From NCBI RefSeq assembly GCF_000412995.1, contig NZ_KE332512.1, forward strand, positions 310,001 through 374,000: 64,000 nucleotides of DNA, written 5' to 3'. Made by a program: the position numbers and the translations under genes. This document shows, piece by piece, positions 9,702 through 17,980 of this stretch. The stretch is from Treponema vincentii F0403. Lineage in GTDB: Bacteria > Spirochaetota > Spirochaetia > Treponematales > Treponemataceae. The stretch's first letter is position 1. Each line of letters starts with the position of its first letter. The notes under the pieces are model-generated. The model searched no databases and was not told the origin of the DNA. It saw nothing but the letters and a program-made list of their open reading frames with translations.

Positions 9702-10922
9702 CTAATCGAACGATTGGTATACCGTATTAATATTCCTAATACATTCCGAACAAAGTGACGTCTGTTTTGTATCTTGTTCCGCAAGCGAATGTGCATAAGC
9801 TCGTGCGCAGCCTTTTATTGAACAGCGTGGAATACCGATGAGGTGTCCGGCAGAGGCCAGTCCCTGCATCACAGCACGGTTTATAATAACGCTGTTTTTT
9901 GCTTCGGGGGTGATAAAGCGGTGCAAACTCATAATAGCGATATGCCGGTCATATAACCCGAACAGAAAGTTATTATTATCTTCACCGGAGTAAATATCCT
10001 TTGATGTAATAGCCAACACTCCGATAATATTGGGGTTGGTAAGTTTTTGCTTTGTATATTGTCTTATTTGTCGTATAAGAGTATTTGCATCATATTGCAT
10101 CGTATATTCTCGATTAAAATCTTCCCAATCTTTCCGGTCATATCCCGATTGGATAAAGGCATATTTCATAAATAATAATCTGTTCTGTTTTTCTTTTAAA
10201 TCATCTTTTGTCAATCCTATTTCTTCCAAAATAGGTGCAAGTTCTGTTTCGCTGTGCTTCTCGTATAATTGGGTGATGTACTCGCGTATATATGCATCAA
10301 GGGTGTCTCTGGTATGCTCAGTGCTTTCAGGAACATCGATATACTCCTTGATGACTGATAGTTTAAAATCTTGCCGTATTCGTTCTGCGACTGCATCGGC
10401 TGCCAATGTGTGTGCATTGGGAAATACGAGGACAAGTATTGATTTTGCATACATCGGTTGGACGGTCTCTTTTTCAAGAGGCGTATTCGGAAACTTTGCC
10501 AATAGCTCAGTACAGCACTGTATGATTGATGAATCATTACAGGCTGTCAATATATATTGGAGACGCTCAAAAGCTTCTCTATATTTTTTAAGACAAAATT
10601 CAAAATAAGCAGCTCTATATTGATAGAAGTAGTTTGATGAATCGAGCTGTAATCCTTTGATAACGGTTTGATAGGCTTTTTCATATTCTTGTTTTTCAGC
10701 ATATATGTCGGATAATGTAAAATAGACATCGACATATTTCCGGGCAGAAACATTGAACATTCCGTCAAGCTCCGCAGCTTGACGTTCTAATTCATGTAGG
10801 TTGTTGCTCTGCTTTTCAATTGACTGATTATTTGCAGTTGACCGGTTATTTGATGTACACGCACAAAATAAAAAAAATGTGATGACGCCGAATATCGTTC
10901 GGTATTTATTTTCTCTTTTCAT
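9702..10922 (-). CDS. TPR lipoprotein with a degenerate archaemetzincin-like domain
   Basis: 406 residues. The signal peptide ends in a lipobox (FFLFCAC, Cys near 22). Residues about 45-165 form TPR-like helices. From about residue 175 the chain follows the archaemetzincin layout: GVLAITSKDIYSG, FLFGLYDRHIAIMSLHRF, then the zinc region. The family motif is HExxHxxGx3Cx4CxMx17CxxC. Here I read A356-S357-A-G-H360-LI-G363-IPR-C367-x4-C372 ... C391-SE-C394. The structural cysteines, the glycine and the last histidine are kept, but the catalytic His-Glu is replaced by Ala-Ser, so peptidase activity is unlikely. The Met after the second Cys is Arg. The start is supported by the signal peptide; the ribosome-binding site is weak. 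Confidence 0.75.
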   Translation of the reverse strand: MKRENKYRTIFGVITFFLFCACTSNNRSTANNQSIEKQSNNLHELERQAAELDGMFNVSARKYVDVYFTLSDIYAEKQEYEKAYQTVIKGLQLDSSNYFYQYRAAYFEFCLKKYREAFERLQYILTACNDSSIIQCCTELLAKFPNTPLEKETVQPMYAKSILVLVFPNAHTLAADAVAERIRQDFKLSVIKEYIDVPESTEHTRDTLDAYIREYITQLYEKHSETELAPILEEIGLTKDDLKEKQNRLLFMKYAFIQSGYDRKDWEDFNREYTMQYDANTLIRQIRQYTKQKLTNPNIIGVLAITSKDIYSGEDNNNFLFGLYDRHIAIMSLHRFITPEAKNSVIINRAVMQGLASAGHLIGIPRCSIKGCARAYAHSLAEQDTKQTSLCSECIRNINTVYQSFD

Positions 10923-10950
10923 CTTTTTTTGCTTCTCTTTTTAGTTTTGA

Positions 10951-11064
10951 GAGAGTTTCCTTAGATTTAGATGCGACGTTTAAGATTAAGTCATTGCTGT
11001 ATAAAGACTTAATTTTAAACTCGACGGGGATGTTCCAAAAGTAACCAACTTTTGGGACATCCCC
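10951..11064. repeat. Dispersed intergenic repeat, family 1, copy A
   Basis: The same modules recur at about 22030-22144 and, decayed, at 25297-25396: a TTTCCTTAG.. lead, an inverted repeat (GTTTAAGATTAAGTC 10978-10992 with GACTTAATTTTAAAC 11006-11020, one mismatch), and a second, 17-bp hairpin (11026-11042 with 11048-11064, one mismatch, 5-nt loop). It separates two reverse-strand genes. The GC-rich hairpin could act as a terminator or RNA processing site. Confidence 0.75.
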
Positions 11065-11075
11065 ATACTGAACCT

Positions 11076-13256
11076 TTATTTATTCCATAGATTTTTTAAA
11101 TACGTCGGTATTCCAGAAAAACGGAAATGTAAACCGAATTTTAAGTAGCAGAAAGCGGCAGTCCCGGCGATGAGTATGCCGAGTATGATGAACAGAGCTT
11201 TCCGTCCGTTTTTCTTGTCGGCAAAGGGGTCGATGGGAACCACAATACTTCCGAATGGAATAGCGGCAAGTTTTGTAAGCTGAGTTCCGAACGGAATATT
11301 GATTCTTGTGCGGATATTTACCGCCCAGCCGTTTGCTTCAAGAATCGGAGCAATACTGCGTTTGCGCAGCTTCATCGAAGCTAAGATCATCGATGGACCG
11401 GAAATACAGAGTAAAATGCCGATAAGTCCGAGCGGAACCCAAAAACCTAAGCCGAATAATGCTTGCAGAATACTGCCGATTAAGGCTGAAATACCGCCTA
11501 ATGCAGTACCGATCAAGGCAATAGTTCCTAAGTCGAGTTTTTTGGTGGCTACAGGTGCGGCAGGTGCTGGGGCTATACCTGCTGCGGCTTGCTTGTCAGC
11601 GGTTGTAACGGTGGCGGCGGTCTTGGAAAGCAAATCGGCGGATTTTGCTTCGCCCGCTGCAGCTCGTGCCGCAATTTGGCTTTCGATCATTGCTGCTAAT
11701 TGCTTATAAGGCATAAAGAACGCCTCTCGTACGCTAATCGAATTGGCAATAACCTTTGTAACGACTGCATTCCAGTCATTTCCTACGCGGTCATAAAAAA
11801 TACCGTTTCTGCCGATTACGATATTGTCGCTGTCGCCGTTTGTAAACAAGGCGACGATTTTTTTACCCGTTTCTCCTTTTCGGCTTATGTCGCAATATAC
11901 CAGATATGCGCCGGAAAGCGTGTCCAAGGTCGTATGGCGGGCATCACCGTTAAGTTCAAAGCATAAATCCGCTGCACGGGAATCAAAATACAACACACCG
12001 GCCTGAAAAACGGAGCCTTTTCCTTCATAAAAGTCGCTGAAGCTGATGTAGTTTTTCAGCAGTGTCACAAAATCGCGGCGCAGAAGTACAAGCTTTTCCA
12101 AATTGGATACATTTCCGCGTTCTTTTTCGATGGTTAATGCGTATCGAATGAGTGAGGAAACTTCTCCTTGTTTTTCGCCGTTTGTGAGTGCTTGTAAAAA
12201 CGGGACACTGAGTAAAGCTGCCGATGTTGTAGGTTTGCTGTTCAAGCGTTCTTGATACGGTGCCAGTTTTTGTACGATAAGGGTAAATTCATCCTGCGTG
12301 ATGTGCTCTTTTTGGCCGAGCAGCGGAATAACGGCATCTTCCGCAAAGGCTTGCAGTTTTGCCTTCCATGCGGGATTGATCCCCTGTGTTAACGGCAGCG
12401 GTTTATCGACGGCCGCAGAGGCGAGCGGTAGTGCATTGAGCGCTTCGTTGCTGCAGTGAATACTTTCGGCGGCAAGTTGTTGGAACACTTGCTCATCGGC
12501 AGACAAGGCAGCCGCTTTGTCAGGGGCGTATTCAATTAATTTACAGCGTAAAAAATAATCTTCCGCTTTCTCTTTTATAGCAGCGAGTGCGGCTACTGCT
12601 TTTTGCGTATGCTCTAAATCAAGCGGAAGGATTCCTTCTTCTTCCAGAGAAGTTTGCCACGTTAAGAAAGTTTGCGCATCCGTCATCAAATCCTGCAGGA
12701 TATGCTGCTGAACGCCGTCTGCAAAAGTACCGTTTGCAATACAGGAAACAACGGCAATATTGATGATTTGTTTTAATTTGTCATCATCCGAACCGTCCGG
12801 CGGTATCGGTGCATTGCAATCCGGTGTATGCGCGTCAAAAAATTTTTTTTGCGTCTCTATATCCGCTATTGAAATTTCTTGGACATCATTTTTTTTAATA
12901 TGATCCAACAGCCAACGTGCGCTTGCACGGAGCGTTTCATCTTTTATCGATACCAGCGGAACGGAATCTCCCGCTTCCATTAAGAGAGAGAGATCTACAA
13001 GTTGTGCCGTTATCCAATCGGCTGCAGCGAGAATTTCAGGCGGGCGGATAAAACCGTCTGCATCATTGTCAAGCAATGCAATTGTCTTAGGATCGAGAAA
13101 TATGCCGTGCGTCGGCATTGCCAACACCGTCCATAATTTCAGGTCGAGTTCTCGCAAATGGGTAATATCATCCGCATCCTTCAGGAGAACTTGTGTAACA
13201 CCGCCGAATCGTGAAAAATTCCACCGGTGTTGGTCAGTATTTGTTTGTAGTATCAT
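11076..13256 (-). CDS. Unrecognised membrane protein with a canonical EF-hand loop
   Basis: I choose the ATG at 13256, since AGGAGAGG lies directly upstream; an in-frame ATG at 13301 would add 15 residues. About 726 residues. Residues 63-74 read DNDADGFIRPPE, a textbook 12-residue EF-hand calcium loop (D1, D3, D5, G6, I8, E12). The long middle part is soluble and mostly helical. After an Ala-rich linker there are two adjacent membrane segments (about 585-635: LIGTALGGISALIGSIL, VPLGLIGILLCISG) and a third near the C-terminus (ALFIILGILIAGTAAFCYL). I do not recognise the family. It could be a calcium-responsive membrane-anchored protein, with the N-terminal domain probably cytoplasmic because no signal peptide is visible. 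Confidence 0.7.
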   Translation of the reverse strand: MILQTNTDQHRWNFSRFGGVTQVLLKDADDITHLRELDLKLWTVLAMPTHGIFLDPKTIALLDNDADGFIRPPEILAAADWITAQLVDLSLLMEAGDSVPLVSIKDETLRASARWLLDHIKKNDVQEISIADIETQKKFFDAHTPDCNAPIPPDGSDDDKLKQIINIAVVSCIANGTFADGVQQHILQDLMTDAQTFLTWQTSLEEEGILPLDLEHTQKAVAALAAIKEKAEDYFLRCKLIEYAPDKAAALSADEQVFQQLAAESIHCSNEALNALPLASAAVDKPLPLTQGINPAWKAKLQAFAEDAVIPLLGQKEHITQDEFTLIVQKLAPYQERLNSKPTTSAALLSVPFLQALTNGEKQGEVSSLIRYALTIEKERGNVSNLEKLVLLRRDFVTLLKNYISFSDFYEGKGSVFQAGVLYFDSRAADLCFELNGDARHTTLDTLSGAYLVYCDISRKGETGKKIVALFTNGDSDNIVIGRNGIFYDRVGNDWNAVVTKVIANSISVREAFFMPYKQLAAMIESQIAARAAAGEAKSADLLSKTAATVTTADKQAAAGIAPAPAAPVATKKLDLGTIALIGTALGGISALIGSILQALFGLGFWVPLGLIGILLCISGPSMILASMKLRKRSIAPILEANGWAVNIRTRINIPFGTQLTKLAAIPFGSIVVPIDPFADKKNGRKALFIILGILIAGTAAFCYLKFGLHFRFSGIPTYLKNLWNK

Positions 13257-13354
13257 AGTACCTCTCCTCTGCATTTTCGATAATTCCGTTTGAAATGTCA
13301 ATCATGGATATGTTGCCTTGTTAAGCATAATTTAAATGCCGGCCATCATACATA

Positions 13355-13383
13355 TTGACATAATGGCGTTTTATCGATAATAT
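13355..13383 (+). promoter_or_regulatory. Promoter of tRNA-Pro
   Basis: A perfect TTGACA (13355-13360), a 17-bp spacer and TAATAT (13378-13383) end 23 bp before the tRNA. This matches the tRNA-Val layout at 9560. Confidence 0.65.
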
Positions 13384-13406
13384 GCATTTCTGTTCTTGAA
13401 ACAAAA

Positions 13407-13480
13407 CGGGCAATAGCGCAGTTGGTTAGCGTACAAGTCTGGGGGACTTGGGGTCGCCGGTTCAAATCCGGCTTGCCCGA
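13407..13480 (+). tRNA. tRNA-Pro (anticodon GGG)
   Basis: Acceptor CGGGCAA pairs with TTGCCCG. Anticodon stem CAAGT/ACTTG encloses loop CTGGGGG with anticodon GGG. The T-arm is GCCGG-TTCAAAT-CCGGC and the discriminator is A. CCA is not encoded. A reverse-strand ORF across it is an artefact of the tRNA sequence. Confidence 0.97.
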
Positions 13481-13577
13481 TATTTTTTACTTTTCTTTTA
13501 TAGTTTATCTTTCCCTGTATCCTTATCTTTTTTCTCCGGTTGTCAACAAAAAGGTTTGACATCTTTTTTTCTCAGGT

Positions 13578-13606
13578 TTGCAGAAGCACCGTCAATATGA
13601 TATAGT
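13578..13606 (+). promoter_or_regulatory. Candidate promoter of the M20 peptidase gene
   Basis: TTGCAG (13578-13583), a 17-bp spacer and TATAGT (13601-13606) predict transcription from about 13613, giving a leader of about 70 nt before the ATG at 13685. The -35 is weak. Confidence 0.45.
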
Positions 13607-13684
13607 AATAGTTGCATCTAAAAGTTTAATCGTTTTTTTAAGGTGCGTTTATTACATATTGATTGCCTATTTTATGGAGGTTCT

Positions 13685-14920
13685 ATGTCAAATTTTTTAA
13701 CGGTAAAAGATTTTATTGCTCAACAGAAAGATAAGATGATTGAGCTTGAACGGCTCTTGTGTTCCGTTCCCGCCCTTGCTCCCGATTCCGGAGGAGACGG
13801 CGAATTAAAAAAATGCGAGGCACTGCAGGCCTACTTGAAAAAGCTCGGATTTACTCAATTTGAACGGTTCGATGCGCCCGATACGCGGGTATCATCCGGC
13901 ATACGGCCTAATCTCGTCGTTACCATTCCGGGAAAAGACGATTCAAAACGCATTTGGATAATGGCGCATACCGATGTCGTTCCCCCAGGCGAGGCGGCAA
14001 AATGGGAGAGCGACCCGTGGGTGTTAAAGCAGGACGGCGATAAGATTATCGGACGCGGAGTTGAGGATAATCAGCAAGGGCTTACCGGTGCGGTATTTGC
14101 CGCTTATGCGTTTATTGCGCTCAAGATTCAGCCCGCTCATACCGTAAAATTGTTGTTTGTGGCCGATGAAGAGGTCGGGTCGAGGTACGGAGTCATTTAT
14201 CTTTTAAATAATCATAAGTTGTTTAGACCTCAGGATATTATCGTTGTACCCGATGGCGGCGATCCTTCGGGCGAGACGGTTGAAGTTGCGGAAAAAAATC
14301 TTTTATGGTTGAAGGTCGTGGTACACGGGGTACAGACACACGCTTCCCGTCCCGATTTAGGTAAAAATGCGCATATCGCTGCGGCGGATTTAGCGCTCCG
14401 TCTGAATGCGCTGGAAAGCTTTTTTTCCAGTCAAGACGATTTATTCGAACCTCCGTATTCAACATTGCAGCCGACAAAAAAAGAAGCGAATATTCCCAAC
14501 ATCAATACTATTCCGGGCGACGATGTGTTTTACATGGATTGCCGCATACTCCCGTGCTATACAGTCGCCGAGGTGATGGATAAGATCAAGGCGGAAGCTG
14601 TCGCGATTGAAACAAAGTACGGCGTACAGGTAGAGCTCATTATCGATGATTCGGCGGAATCCCCTGCGACGCCGGTCAATGCCGAAGTTGTTACGATGCT
14701 GGCAAAGGCTATTGAAAAAACGCACGGTAAGAAAATAAAGACCATCGGTATCGGCGGTGGAACCGTCGCGGCTCCGCTCCGTCAGGAAGGCTTTAATGCC
14801 GTTGTATGGAGTACGCTGGACGATATGGCTCATCAACCGAATGAATATTGCATTATGTCCAACTTAATAGCCGACTCACAGGTAATGGCGGCATTGATGT
14901 ATGGGGTTGATGCGCTGTAA
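13685..14920 (+). CDS. M20-family zinc peptidase/deacylase (dipeptidase or ArgE/DapE-like)
   Basis: The start is set at 13685 because GGAGG stands 5 nt upstream; the in-frame ATG at 13643 lacks a site. About 411 residues. Metal-site motifs of the M20 family are visible: MAHTDVVPPGE (His-x-Asp, about residue 85), GRGVEDNQQG (bridging Asp), DEEVGSRYG (catalytic Glu and metal Glu), PDGGDP, and a late histidine in DDMAHQPNEY. The dimerisation lid lies in the middle. The family hydrolyses peptide or acyl-amino acid bonds with two zinc ions; the substrate cannot be told from sequence. The next gene starts directly at its stop codon, so both are co-transcribed. Confidence 0.88.
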   Translation: MSNFLTVKDFIAQQKDKMIELERLLCSVPALAPDSGGDGELKKCEALQAYLKKLGFTQFERFDAPDTRVSSGIRPNLVVTIPGKDDSKRIWIMAHTDVVPPGEAAKWESDPWVLKQDGDKIIGRGVEDNQQGLTGAVFAAYAFIALKIQPAHTVKLLFVADEEVGSRYGVIYLLNNHKLFRPQDIIVVPDGGDPSGETVEVAEKNLLWLKVVVHGVQTHASRPDLGKNAHIAAADLALRLNALESFFSSQDDLFEPPYSTLQPTKKEANIPNINTIPGDDVFYMDCRILPCYTVAEVMDKIKAEAVAIETKYGVQVELIIDDSAESPATPVNAEVVTMLAKAIEKTHGKKIKTIGIGGGTVAAPLRQEGFNAVVWSTLDDMAHQPNEYCIMSNLIADSQVMAALMYGVDAL

Positions 14921-15958
14921 ATGTCTGACGGAGGTATGAACGCCGCACAGCACGATAATTGGCGGGATGAAAATGATTCCCGTACGGTAATCCGCTTGCC
15001 GGAGCATGTTTCGCCGGCATTTCAGGCATTGATTACCTCCGCAGAACCTGCCGCTTCGGCTGCGCTCCGCCGGCAGGTTCTTTCCTCCGACAGTGAACAG
15101 CTCGTGTCGGAGGAAGAGCGGGGCGACCCGCTCGGGGAGGCGCGTTATTGCGTTACCCCGTATTTGGTACACCAATATCCGAACCGTGTATTGCTGTTAA
15201 GCACCGGCCGCTGCATTTCTTATTGCCGCTACTGTTTCCGGCGGGAGTTTACCGCCCGTTCAAGCGGCTTCCTTTCTGAGGCGCAAATCGGAACGGTAAC
15301 ATCATATCTTAAAACACATCCTGAAGTGCAGGAAATTCTTGTGTCGGGCGGTGACCCGATGAGCGGGGGCTTTGGCGAGATAAAACATCTGTTGGAATGT
15401 CTCCGCTCCGTCTGCTCCGATTTGCTGATTCGGCTCTGCACCCGCGCACCGGTTTTTGCACCGGAGCTTTTTACCGAAGCATTTATTATGCTGCTGCGTT
15501 CCGTCCGGCCGCTCTGGGTGATTGCGCATATAAATCATCCTGCGGAACTCGGCAAAGCGCAGCGGCAGGCTTTAACCCGCTGCATCGATTCGGGGATTCC
15601 GGTGCAAACCCAGACCGTATTACTGCGCGGCGTCAATGATGAGCCTGCCGTCCTTGCGGAGCTTTTTCATGCACTGGTATGTATGGGAGTAAAACCGGGC
15701 TATCTGTTTCAAACGGACTTGGCGCGGGGAACCGCTCATTTTAGGGTGCCGCTTGAAAAAGCCGCTTCTATATGGAAGGAATTGCGCACGCGCCTTTCCG
15801 GTTTATCCCTTCCGCAATTTGCGGTCGATTTACCGAACGGCGGGGGCAAGTTTCCGCTTTCAGCCCTGCTGCGTTATGAAGATATTATCTCCCCGTTACA
15901 AGACGGCCGCTTTTCGGCACGGGGTATAGACGGAAAGACCTATACCTATCCGAGGTAG
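14921..15958 (+). CDS. epmB: Radical-SAM lysine 2,3-aminomutase, EpmB (YjeK) type
   Basis: 345 residues, the length of EpmB rather than of the roughly 410-residue catabolic KamA. The radical-SAM cluster motif is CISYCRYC. A glycine-rich VSGGDPMSG follows, and the PLP lysine lies in PNGGGKFPLS near the C-terminus. EpmB isomerises alpha-lysine to beta-lysine, which EpmA attaches to elongation factor P; neither epmA nor efp is in this window, so the substrate role is inferred from length. The ATG at 14921 touches the upstream stop. A second ATG at 14936 has GGAGG very close upstream and could be used instead, giving 340 residues. Confidence 0.82.
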   Translation: MSDGGMNAAQHDNWRDENDSRTVIRLPEHVSPAFQALITSAEPAASAALRRQVLSSDSEQLVSEEERGDPLGEARYCVTPYLVHQYPNRVLLLSTGRCISYCRYCFRREFTARSSGFLSEAQIGTVTSYLKTHPEVQEILVSGGDPMSGGFGEIKHLLECLRSVCSDLLIRLCTRAPVFAPELFTEAFIMLLRSVRPLWVIAHINHPAELGKAQRQALTRCIDSGIPVQTQTVLLRGVNDEPAVLAELFHALVCMGVKPGYLFQTDLARGTAHFRVPLEKAASIWKELRTRLSGLSLPQFAVDLPNGGGKFPLSALLRYEDIISPLQDGRFSARGIDGKTYTYPR

Positions 15959-16132
15959 TGTAGGGTGTATTGCCTAATGGCAGGCAAGGAGCGCCGGTAT
16001 ACCTGTATTTTAACTGTTTTGTATCACAACATGCGGCAAGCCGTGTACTGCGATACAGGTTAATCGCATAAACACAATATATTGAAGCAAAAATGAATCT
16101 ATAAAATATAGGTGAAATTCTATAGGAGCGTG

Positions 16133-16339
16133 ATGATGAATCTAAACATCAGTGAAATAAATGGCAAATTTTTTAAGTGGGCAGCAACCGTACTGATACT
16201 TGTTGGAATTATCAAAATACTGGAGCGGATTGGGCGTACCGAACTTAATGCCCTTGATTTCCTGCAAGTTGATATAGAAGACTTCCTGCTTCATCGGTGT
16301 TGTTCCGCCGAACTTAAAACGGCTGAACGTTTCTTTTAA
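16133..16339 (+). pseudogene. 5' remnant of a small membrane-protein gene joined to antisense SPFH sequence
   Basis: GGAG at 16124-16127 precedes ATGs at 16133 and 16136. The first 30 or so codons give a plausible start and one membrane helix (KWAATVLILVGIIKIL). From about 16205 the same bases are the reverse strand of the SPFH pseudogene, so the later residues are only its shadow. The simplest reading is that a rearrangement joined the first part of a forward gene to the middle of a reverse gene, truncating both. The original product is not recognised. Confidence 0.35.
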
Positions 16340-16657
16340 GGCATCGCCGAAGCTGCCGCTGAAAAGAGAGGGAGCCGAACTGTTATCAACCTTAAAATAT
16401 CCCGGCTCCGCCGTGTAGTCGATAATTTTTCCGCCGTCTACCAGCATCATAAACTGATTTTAATTAACGTGGATAATCGACCCGTTAGAAATCACATCGC
16501 TTGAACCTTTGGTATTCCTGTTGCGTTTATCCGTGCGCACCGGCACGCCCTTTGCGAGTACGATGCCCTCACCCATATCATCCGCTTCGACGACCTCAAG
16601 CCACTGATCCGCTAAACCGCCGCCTACCGCGCTGAGCGCCCCTGTTATCAATCCCAT
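16142..16657 (-). pseudogene. SPFH-domain protein, broken by an in-frame stop and 3' truncation
   Basis: Begins at 16657 with a good site (GAGAGGAG, 7 nt spacing) and reads MGLITGALSAVGGGLADQW, the start of SPFH/YdjI-like ('virion core') proteins. After ..SNGSIIHVN a TAA occurs at 16460-16462. The same frame then continues with NQFMMLVDGGKIIDYTAEPG .. SLFSGSFGDALKETF .. GIKFGTPNPLQYFDN, the next conserved blocks in order and without a frameshift. TAA is one base from GAA or CAA. Homology stops after QYFDN (about 16209); about two thirds of the family length is missing. The gene is therefore inactivated twice. Confidence 0.78.
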
Positions 16658-16932
16658 AGTATTACTCCTCTCTGTTTGTAAGATCTCTATTTTATAAGCT
16701 CTATATTATTATAGAAATGAAGAATCGGTAAAGAGGGGGAGATAAGTAGAACATGGAACTCAGTTTTTAAAAAGGCTACTCAAAAAATAAGCAATAATAA
16801 AAGATGGGATGGGATACACGTTTGCGACGAATGATGTCCCATGGGATGCCGGGAGGTAAACTTCTTGCAGAATGTATTAAAATATGCTATAACAGCACTA
16901 GCTTGTAAACCAAGGTAAACAAGAAGAATACA

Positions 16933-17979
16933 TTGATGCTGCAAAAAAAATTCTCTGTTGAAACAGTAAAATATCTTGTTTTATTTTTATTCCTGATAGC
17001 GATAACGATTTTTTCCATATTTATTGCTGTTTCGCTCGGCCCTGTTAAAATCGGATTGGCAAATACATACCGGATTATGCTGGGAAAAGCAGTTGTCCCC
17101 AATTTACTGACCGGTATTTCAAACGCTGCTATTGCGATTGTATGGAATATGCGTGTACCGCGGGTTTTACTCGGGTTTTTTACCGGTACAGGGCTTGCCG
17201 TTTGTGGATGCGTTATGCAGACAACGGTCAACAACCCGATTTCTGAGCCGTACATTTTGGGTATTTCTGCCGGTGCAACATTTGGGGCTGTTGTCAGTAT
17301 CATTCTCGGCTTTATTTCTGCCGTAGGGCTTGGAGCCTTTCTCGGCGCGATTGCCGCGACCATATTGGTGCTGATCATCGCTTCATCACAGCGAAAGATG
17401 ACCACGACAAGTCTCATCTTATCAGGTACCGTGGTAAATGCCCTGTTTACGGCGTTTGCCAATTTTATCATTTCAATTGGGGCAAATTCTGACAGTATTA
17501 TGACGGTTAAGTTTTGGACAATGGGTTCTCTTGCCGGTACTTCATGGTCATCACTCCCGTTACCGCTGCTCGTAGTCAGCCTTTCGTATTTTTTTTTCTT
17601 CTTACAGTACCGCGTTTTTAATGCAATGATGATGGGCGATGAGGTCGCGATAACGTTGGGGATTTCGCTCTACTTCTATCGGTATCTTTTTATGGCAGTC
17701 ATTGCGGTAATAACCGGTGTATTGGTGTCTGTCTGTGGCATCATCGGGTTTGTTGGGCTGATTACCCCGCATATTGCCCGTACACTTGTGGGAGCAAACC
17801 ATCGTAGACTCTTTCCCGTCGCTGCGCTCTTGGGTGCGCTTTTTATTATCTGGGCGGATGTATGTGCGCGAATATTGATTCAAAATGCGGAATTGCCGAT
17901 CGGGATATTCACCGCATTGGTTGGAGCTCCCTTTTTTATCTTTATTGTTGCAAAGCATCAACGGGGAGCAGGGCAGTAA
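16933..17979 (+). CDS. FecCD-family ABC transporter permease (siderophore/haem/cobalamin)
   Basis: 348 residues, the standard FecCD/BtuC length, with nine to ten hydrophobic segments. The family signature regions are clear: VRVPRVLLGFFTGTGLAVCG-like (here MRVPRVLLGFFTG), MQTTVNNPISEPYILGISAGA, and near the end GIIGFVGLITPHIARTLVG. It forms the homodimeric channel for ferric-siderophore, haem or vitamin B12 uptake. It is first in an operon with the ATPase (1 bp gap), the binding protein and an esterase. No TonB-dependent receptor is nearby. The Shine-Dalgarno sequence is weak. Confidence 0.93.
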   Translation: MMLQKKFSVETVKYLVLFLFLIAITIFSIFIAVSLGPVKIGLANTYRIMLGKAVVPNLLTGISNAAIAIVWNMRVPRVLLGFFTGTGLAVCGCVMQTTVNNPISEPYILGISAGATFGAVVSIILGFISAVGLGAFLGAIAATILVLIIASSQRKMTTTSLILSGTVVNALFTAFANFIISIGANSDSIMTVKFWTMGSLAGTSWSSLPLPLLVVSLSYFFFFLQYRVFNAMMMGDEVAITLGISLYFYRYLFMAVIAVITGVLVSVCGIIGFVGLITPHIARTLVGANHRRLFPVAALLGALFIIWADVCARILIQNAELPIGIFTALVGAPFFIFIVAKHQRGAGQ

Positions 17980-17980
17980 T

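Noticed and set aside
13371-13562. 63-codon reverse-strand ORF across tRNA-Pro
   Set aside because: It is the antisense of a tRNA; the GFEPATPSPP-like peptide is a well-known artefact of tRNA T-arms.
16820-16910. Short forward ORF (MSHGMPGGKLLAEC..) ahead of the FecCD permease
   Set aside because: About 24 codons, no Shine-Dalgarno sequence and no recognised homology. It may be a relic but cannot be supported.
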